Shown in pieces: positions 56,601-64,000 of a stretch of DNA of 64,000 bases. The notes under the pieces were generated by a model. That model made no database searches, was not told the origin of the DNA, and saw only the letters and a list, made by a program, of their open reading frames with translations. The DNA is taken from positions 34,973,522 through 35,037,521 of the forward strand of contig CM022665.1 in NCBI GenBank assembly GCA_012295275.1, given 5' to 3'. Each line of letters begins with the position of its first letter. Within the stretch, counting starts at the first letter, position 1. A program made the translations under genes and the position numbers. This stretch comes from Chrysomallon squamiferum (lineage: Eukaryota > Mollusca > Gastropoda > Neomphalida > Peltospiridae).

Positions 56601-59600
56601 CATCCATGCAGGTATGCATTTTTTTTAAATCTCTATTATGGCTGAACAAAAAATATTATACCCAGGAAACTTTTATATGTGAACTTTATGCATACATGTA
56701 GGCCTACAATGTCTTACTTGATGATCAAGAGAGATGGTGATTCCTAGCATCCAGAATTGATCGTTCAGGTTTTAGTTAATCAGATGTTAATGGCTGAAAA
56801 GGTGTTATTTTCATGTATGTGCATTTTTTAAATCTATATTGTGGCTAAACAAAAAATATTACACCCAGGAAACTTTTATATGTTTTAGTTAACATGTGGG
56901 AGATTAAATTTCAATAAAGGTCATCTCAAGATCACGTGATCCACACGGTCAATTTCAAGGTCATAGCAAAGGTCAAAAGGTCAAGGTACTCCAATATTTT
57001 CCAAACTAAACAAAAATGGCAGATTTGGTATCCTTGTCATTTTGCCTTTCTAACAATACCAATTTTATGAAGATTGGCCCAGTAGTTCCTGAGATATGAG
57101 GGTTCTAAGGTTGGTGGTCACACCCATTTTTGGCAAAAATCTCAAAATTCGGTGGGCCATATCTCCCACACCACTGGTCTGATTGGGCTAACATTTCAGA
57201 TTTGGTGCTGTGGGATCCCAGTCAACAAGTATACCAAGTTTCATAAAAATCTGAGACGGTCGGGTTTAAACCATTGGGTGATTTGACACGGAATGACCCG
57301 TTAGTAATATTTGGCTTAACCTGTCATTAAGACAATTTATATGTAAACTATATTTATCTGTTATATTTTCATAGGAGCTAGATGATTAAAGAGAAACTAA
57401 TGTGAAAAAAAGAATACAAAATTATTGCATGAAAATTTATCAGTGTGTTTCCCATATACAAAGTCCTCTGTTTTAATTGTAGTGTCTGTATCATAAGCAT
57501 TGTTATAGTAATTGTAAACCTTTTAAAACATATAGCACCCAGTTTTTCTTATGTAACTTATAAGCTATTCATACAGTAGATTTTTGTAATTTTTATATAA
57601 GCTCAGATTTGTTAATTCTGTATAATCATAAATATATGAACAGTTTATTTTTACATTTATTAGTAATTCAGAAGTTTCTATAAAACAAATTTCTGATAAC
57701 ATGTATTATGAAATTCATGTAAAGTAGGTAAAATGTATTAATACTGAATATACTGGTAGGCCTATTTGTAATTTATTAAACACTTTTAACATATTCCTGT
57801 TAGCTGTTGTGAAAATCATTTGAAAACTGAGTAGCTCATAATTTAGAAGATTCATTGGCAACATTTCACAGATATTTACTAAGTGTTTTGATAATAACTG
57901 CACTGGTATTGCAATTTTGCGTGTGTGTGTGTGTGTGTGTGTATGCAACACACATATATACAGTGGATTCTGTGAAAACTGGCCTTTGACTAGTCTGGAT
58001 TTCAGTATAAACTGACACCATTTCAAAGTCCCATCCAGTTATCATTAATCTGTTATGAACAACATTTTGTCTAATACAGATTCTGTCTATTTTGGATTCC
58101 GGGTGTAAATTCCAGAACAAACAAGCAATTTATATAATAATTAGCATTATCAACAATGGCACACAATTCTGCAAGTGTGATTACTTCTTAAACAATGATG
58201 GCAATTGCCAGAATTGACACATAATTATACTACTGTGTGAGATGAAATGATTGTGCATCTTTGAAGGCTTAATAAATAATGATGTCATGCTTCTTGTATA
58301 CATGATTATTATTAGTGTGTGCTGATACCTAAGTGAATTCACTTGTTTAGATAATGGCAAAAGCTACTTGCCTGAAGGGATGCTAAATAGCCTGAAGAGC
58401 AGATCAGTAACTGGTGGCAAATGTTGAGAGTTCGAGTGCTACAGACAACAAGTCCTGCCAGGAGGGTTGGAGGCATACTTTTCCAAGAAATTTTGGAAAA
58501 ATATGGTATATTCTTATGCATTTTGGAGATAAAAATACAAATTTGAAAGTAATGAATATCCCTGGACAAGTTTTGATGGTGGGTTTATCAAAGAATTAAG
58601 TTTATCATCATTTTAACAATTATAAGACTTCAGCAGTAAATATCGGTACTAATTTTCCTTGTACAACCAACACAACCAGCAATCATTGAATAAAAGTTTG
58701 TTTCCTAATTATCATATATATTCTCACCCTGGTGTGAAAATACTGAGAAAAGTTATTTGTTTGTAAATGTTTTATTATCCAAGTCTGATAATTACACCCT
58801 AATTCTATAACTTAAAGCATGGGGAACAATTTTTTTTTCACATCAGCAGTTGTGCAATACCAACATTTTGGCAAAGAGAAAATGTGTAACAACCAACAAA
58901 TTCAAAAATTGGAATGGATTGACAATACACACAAACTTTCGTACACTGACATTTTTAAAATGATATAACAAAATAAATCTTTTGATGCTACTACCAAAAG
59001 CAGATATTTGCAACCAATGTTAAACATGGAGGTCATGACAGAGGAGTTTGCTTTGAAAAGAAATATGAAGAAAGAAAAAACATTCATCAATGAGAAATTA
59101 TTTCTCAGCTGACACTTGATAGACAATTAACTGTAACATTTGTAATAAAACATAATCCAGTTTAATGTCGTTTTAATCTTTATAAACCAGCACTCTGTCT
59201 AAAATAGTGTATCTTGTTGGTCCCAAGTGAATCTGGTTTTGACAAGAGTCCACTGTTTGTGTGTGTGTGTGTTAATGTAAGTAATGAATGTTTGTTATAT
59301 ATATATATCTGCCTTTTTTCTTTTTTCTTTTTCTTATATATTATGTTTGTATTAAATAATTATTAATGAATATGTACATGTTGTATCTTGTTTTGTTAAT
59401 GCAGCTGAGCTTGATGCTGAATTAGAAAGAGGTAAATTGCATGGATAACATTCTGTGTTTAGCTCACCCTTTTGGAAATTGTTGGTGGGCTTCTAATTTG
59501 TAATGCTTTTCAGTCAGTCACTTAGGCTTTTACACCTAGGTTGTTTTGGGTGGGTTTTTTTTTTTTTTTTTTATTATTATAATTATTATTTATAAATTCA

Positions 59601-61599
59601 GCCACAACTTTGGCATGGATAGCTTATCTGCAGCATTGAAATTTTTGAAAATTAAAGAGGTCCATATTAATTTTGTATTCAGAGGACTTGAAAGAAAGGC
59701 TAAATTTAGATTCCATATTAGCTGTTGGGAAATGTATCTTTAATCATGATGTCATTTGTCATTTTATACACTGAAATGTACAAAAATCTTGTTAGACTGA
59801 GTTTACATAAACTCAGCAATTATTTATTCAGTTTGGGTTTTTGTGTTTTTATTTTACATTTTGATATATGTAATGATGTCATGATAAAAGAGAAAATGTC
59901 AACCTTGTTATTTTATTGTCATAACTATGAAGTATACAAAATACATAACCATCAAAGATAAACTTTATTAAAATAATAATCATCCCAGCACTTGGATAAA
60001 ACAAAGGAAAAGCATTAGGCATCTGTCTTGAAGTCAAGGTTTTTAAAGCAAGGCTGAAAGATCCATTCCTGACATGTGATCACTTTACATTTATTAAAAC
60101 TGTAAACCACCACTTTTTTGATGATAAACAGTACATTCAGCATGTTAATTTATCACTTCAAAAAATAGAAAATAAAAAATAAAAAATCATTTTCCTGCCT
60201 TGACTTTAAGTATTTTCAGAAGTAAACAGAAATGGCCACTTAGTTTTTGATTACGGTAAGATTTCAAGATTTTAATAATGCACCATCATTAAGTAGCAGT
60301 GCTGTGAAATTAACAAATAATCACTGGTTACAACCTCTATAAAATAATAACAAAATTTATTTCTCTTTATTTAAAACATTAAAAAAAATAGCTCTAAGTT
60401 ATTAATTATAAATTGATGTAATTGCACATCACACTTTTTATTTATAAATGTATTACTGCTATGCAGTACAGATATTGTGTAATATTTTTGTAAAATTAAT
60501 AGTAGTAAATATTTCAAAACATACTAATAATGTAGTGGTGAAAAATATTGACAGAACAGCTGTTGCCAATGAATTAGAGACATCTTAAATTAATGATGAT
60601 GGCATTGAACTGCTCTCACTGTTAGTGTTACAAAAATCTGCAACACATGTTTGTGTATTACAATAACAATTCTATTGATTGGAAGTAAATCTGCGTGTTT
60701 ATACAGACAGTCAAAAATGTGTACTATGCAACATGATTCACTTTTATTGGCATATCTAACATATCTGACAAATGAAATTTTAACTGTGGAAAGGTTTCTG
60801 AATTAAAAATGTTTATGTATGAATCAAATCATGATGTTATTTTGTATACTATATTGTATATTGTTAACTCACAGCTAACGGGGGATGATGGGTTAAATTA
60901 TTTTGGTTTTTTGATTTGTTTGTGCATTGTTTAAAGGGGCTGGACATCATTTTTTTTTCTTCTAATTACCAGATTTAACAGCTTAGTCAAGCTCTTCTAA
61001 CATTTTTGTTTTCAGTAAAAAAAAAAAAAAAATTCTCTGTTAACATTCTTTAACTAATAAATTTTATTCTTCAACTTAGAATATATAGAAATTTTAAGAA
61101 TTTTTTTACTTTTATTATTTTAAAAAATAACAAAAGGAGAAAAAATTCCGGTTTGGTAAATAATCCATTAACAGAATCCAATACCTTTATTCTGTGATAA
61201 TGATTAATACATATATTTTTAAACTTATTGTTATTTCTTAAATCTCTTTGTGTGTTTTTGTTTTCTGTGGGGGTTGTAGCCATGTGTGTTATATATTCTG
61301 TCTTGTAAAGTCATATTCATCTTGGTATGCAGCACCAGTGCATGACCATGCATTTTGACAAGCACAATCTAAAAACAGTAATTAGTCTGAAAGTACAAAT
61401 GATATTTGTAAAAAAAAATGTGGTTGTTGTCAGACTGATGTATCCTTTTTAAGTTATCATTCCTTGTTTACCTTTATTTGTTGTCATCTGTGAATATTAT
61501 ATCTTTTGAAGCTAATTTGAATGATCAAAATTTATAAGAAAAAAAAAACAATTGCTGAGAATTAGATCTTTAATTTGATAATCTTTAAAAAATAGATTT

Positions 61600-61632
<33 letters not shown>

Positions 61633-62452
61633 ACTTCTTTAATGCATATTTGTTTCTTTTTCAACCTATATAAGATCTTATTATAACAGTACAATGGTAT
61701 GCAGATAATCATTTCAATTATTAAAGAGACGACATATTTATCAGCATGAAAAAACAAGAAGCCCATTTTAGATTTGTTCTGAATGCATACTGTTAAATTT
61801 TTCTTTTTTCTTTTTTACTTACATCAGCTGTATATCACTTATAAAACACATAATAAAAACAAAACATTTCAAGTACTCTCAAATATTGTGTGCATGTCTA
61901 TATTTAACATAGTTCATGTTTTGTAATATGTGCATTTAGAAAATTAAAACTTTGAAAAAAAGGAAGAAACTAATTTCTAGGTATTTAAAAATCACAGGTT
62001 TAAAATAGTTAGATATATATGCTAGATGTTTTATTTTGTTTTTAAATATTGATAATTAGAAAATAGTTTTCACTTTATAAAGTACAAAATGTATGTAGTT
62101 CACATTTTGACCAATTTTTTTTTTTTTTTTTATTGCTTGTTGTTCTTATGTACATATTTTTTATTCAACACAAATAACATGAACATTTTTACATTTTTTA
62201 TTGGTTGAGAGGAAGTAAATCTTTAGCTAAGCAGGAAACATTCTTGGCACAACATAGATGGTACAAAATATTTTAGTCACAATGGTTTTCAACATTTTAT
62301 TTTTAAGTTAAAATGAATTTAAACCATAGGTTTTTGTTGGTGCCAGAAAGTATTGTCAACATTAATTATCTTTTGTAATTAAGAATAGTGAATTTATTCC
62401 TGATTGATAATGTGATGTATGGATTTTTATTACTATTACTGTTACTATTATT

Positions 62453-62483
<31 letters not shown>

Positions 62484-63192
62484 CCAGTTTTGGTTCTTTA
62501 TATTTTATTTTACTGATTCATTTAACTTAAAATAAATGCATATTATCATGTATTCATAGCATAATGTAAACAGATTTGTCTTTTATTTGGCAAAAAAAAA
62601 GGAAATGGAATGCTTGAAGTATTATTAATATATTATTATCTTTATTATTATTTATTTTTATTTTTTTCCTGGTAAATTCAGATATATATCCTGCATGATT
62701 TTTCTTTCTTAGCATGTTTACTGTTAACAGAAAGAAAAAAATCTACACATATTGTGAATATTCATGATTAATAATTATAATGAATTCCATTACTTAATAC
62801 AAAATTTGTAAAAGATATATATAAATAAAAATAAATAAATATTAATATACACATTAAAATAACTTTAGAATGTATTATTTTATTAATGAGTGCTTTTTTC
62901 TTATGACATTTCTTCCATTTTCTTTAAAAAAATTTGAAAATAGATAATTAAATAATATAATTAATATAAATGTATTGTTTTATAATTTCTGACCAATCAG
63001 TCTAAATTATTTTCAAAAATATTCTTTTTAGTTACATTTGTTAATAATGCATTTTGATTTTGATCATTTTGGAGTATTTTTAAGCAAACATTTGAATAGT
63101 TATATATAGTTGTTTTCTAATATAATAATTCAACTAGTAATACTAATATTTTTTATAAAACACTTTTATCAAACTGAAGGGATAAAAATTAA

Positions 63193-63227
<35 letters not shown>

Positions 63228-63776
63228 AAAAAAAATTAATATAATTTTGAAATGAACTGTTTGCATTTGATGATTTTCTGTTTTAATTTGCAGTTTTATT
63301 GAAATAAAATAACGCAACAGCAAATTTAAAAAAATATTTTAATTATAATTTTAATTTGAAATTAACCCTTTTTGTGTTTGAAGAGTTTCTGTTTTAATAT
63401 GCACAGTTTTACTGAAATTAAGTCATGGACACGAGAAATGTTTTTAAAACAAATTTTTTATTTTTATTTTGAACTATTGTGTTGGTCTTTCAAGATTTAT
63501 ATGCATTTTTTCACTTGGAATGTTTAATGGGTTTTTTTTTTTTTTTTCTGATAGTTACTTATGAGTAATTTGATAGACAGTAGTTTTTCCTTTTCTCTGG
63601 CACAATTTACCTTTATAAATAAATATGATTTTGTATTTTTTTATTATATTTTTCAAAATTACTTAGAACTTGCAAAAGATAGTTTAGAGGGAGGGGCATT
63701 TCGAAGTGGAGCTATAACACCTGATGGTTTGATAGATGAAGACTTTGAAAAGGAACTTGGGACACCTCCAGTATGA
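53624..63776 (+). CDS. small acidic protein, ~96 residues, four exons, unknown function
   Basis: Exons: 53624-53663, 54024-54137, 59405-59431 (27-base microexon), 63667-63776, all joined in phase 1; total 291 bases including TGA. The protein starts MSEELEDPTNDFGG and is strongly acidic (DEPELEFDTDGTEL), with a basic phosphosite-like spot RRISVEHQDS. A short charged helix-like stretch is split between the microexon (AELDAELER) and exon 4 (ELAKDS). The C-terminus is GLIDEDFEKELGTPPV. No membrane segment or known domain. The start is set by ATG context ACAATGT and an in-frame donor. The final exon could instead splice at CCA/GTATGA before the TGA, in which case the protein continues past the window, but an AATAAA at 63831 favours a terminal exon. 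Introns carry transposons. Confidence 0.65.
54479..57300. mobile_element. 2.8-kb DNA transposon with ~625-bp terminal inverted repeats
   Basis: The left arm (54479-55109) starts GGGTCATTCCGTGTCAAATC. The right arm (about 56676-57299) ends with its complement. Arm identity is high over most of the length. The flanks are TTA-like (ACTATTA at left, TTAGTAA at right). On the minus strand the interior (about 55400-55650) encodes a remnant with NPPKTLVPGDKLCCDCL and, after a frameshift, PEKDFDLNSIL. This resembles, from memory, a Cys-rich domain of invertebrate transposon-encoded proteins; that match is unverified. The interior has stops and frameshifts, so the element is not autonomous. It occupies the intron between exons 2 and 3 of the acidic protein gene. 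Confidence 0.88.
57301..57960. other. intron sequence, nothing recognised
   Basis: AT-rich intron between two transposons, ending in a TG microsatellite at 57921-57942. No exon signals with coding frames were seen. Confidence 0.5.
57961..59255. mobile_element. ~1.3-kb degenerate pogo/Tigger-like element
   Basis: It begins CAGTGGATTCTGTGAAAACTGG and ends with the complement of CAGTGGACTCTTGTCAAAACC. These imperfect terminal inverted repeats of the CAGT(G/A)GA type resemble pogo/Tigger ends. Flanks are TA at left and TT at right. The interior has only short broken frames (for example around 58414-58599), and no intact transposase or DDE triad was found. It lies in the same intron as the 2.8-kb element. 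Confidence 0.6.
59432..63666. other. 4.2-kb intron of the acidic protein gene, no exon seen
   Basis: AT-rich, with poly-T runs (59557-59575, 62118-62131), an ATTT tract at 61604-61631 and another at 62455-62482. Short frames (for example 59725-59961) lack splice signals in register. A further in-frame small exon could be missed here. Confidence 0.5.
63196..63224. repeat. poly-T tract
   Basis: An uninterrupted T run of about 29 bases within the last intron of the acidic protein gene. Confidence 0.9.
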
Positions 63777-64000
63777 TGTTTTTACACTTACAACTTTTTT
63801 AGAGCATTATTTATAATTTAAAATAATAATAATAAAATATTGATTTACAGAATAATTTTTGGTAATAAAATCTTACAAACTGCTTATTACATTGTATATT
63901 TTAATTTTTTTTTTAAATTGAATAATATAAGTTATTTAAAACATTTAATGAGGTTTTATTTTATAATTTTTTATGGAGATTTTAAATTATTTTTTTAATT
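63777..64000 (+). other. probable 3' untranslated region of the acidic protein gene
   Basis: AT-rich sequence after the TGA with AATAAA at 63831-63836. The window ends without another coding frame. Confidence 0.4.

Noticed and set aside
59725-59961. A 78-residue plus-strand frame in the last intron of the acidic protein gene
   Set aside because: It is low in complexity and has no splice signals in phase with its neighbours.
1-64000. Bacterial operons, ribosome binding sites and rho-independent terminators
   Set aside because: Spliced genes, microsatellites and transposons show a eukaryotic nuclear genome; apparent hairpins are AT palindromes.
1-64000. tRNA or rRNA genes
   Set aside because: I looked for GGTTCGANTCC-type B boxes and rRNA-like GC-rich blocks and saw none. 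A covariance-model scan would be decisive.

Overview
This 64 kb window is animal nuclear DNA. It is very AT-rich, its genes are cut into many short exons by GT-AG introns, and it is full of microsatellites (AAT, ATTT, CA, GA and ATAC types), minisatellites and non-autonomous DNA transposons. The gene content and repeat style suggest a mollusc-like lophotrochozoan, but that is an inference; no sequence here fixes the species.

Region 1 (1-6.9 kb) is mostly intergenic. It has a possible terminal coding exon of a leftward gene (about 507-752, minus). A nested repeat at 1.6-2.8 kb consists of a long inverted repeat with a 235-bp deleted mariner-type element in its core. Degenerate minisatellites lie at 2.9-3.96 kb and several microsatellites follow.

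Region 2 (6.9-50.3 kb, plus strand) is one gene. I traced 58 coding exons (6901-49346) that join in frame at every junction into about 2945 residues. It encodes a giant adhesion G-protein-coupled receptor. The order is: signal peptide; 15 cadherin-like repeats; one fibronectin III domain; a SEA domain with a GSVIV self-cleavage motif; two Ig domains; a hormone-receptor (HormR) domain; a GAIN domain with a GPS (CxC-x-HL/TNFAILM); seven membrane helices; and a cytoplasmic tail of about 355 residues. The 15 cadherin-like repeats come from exactly 25 exons that form five copies of one five-exon, three-repeat unit. All five copies show the same intron-phase series (1-0, 0-1, 1-0, 0-1, 1-1), a clear record of in-frame tandem duplication. 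I know of no named receptor with this order: CELSR/Flamingo has cadherins but also EGF and laminin G domains, and ADGRF5 has SEA and Ig but no cadherins.

The introns hold three near-identical copies of a ~781-bp MITE, a recent 544-bp duplicate repeat with a palindromic core, minisatellites, one GC-AG intron, and two decayed duplicates of exon edges.

Region 3 (50.3-53.2 kb) is AT-rich intergenic DNA. Region 4 (53.2-63.8 kb, plus strand) holds a four-exon gene for a small acidic protein of about 96 residues that I do not recognise, with an ETS-type site upstream. Its long introns carry a 2.8-kb transposon with ~625-bp terminal inverted repeats and a 1.3-kb pogo-like element.
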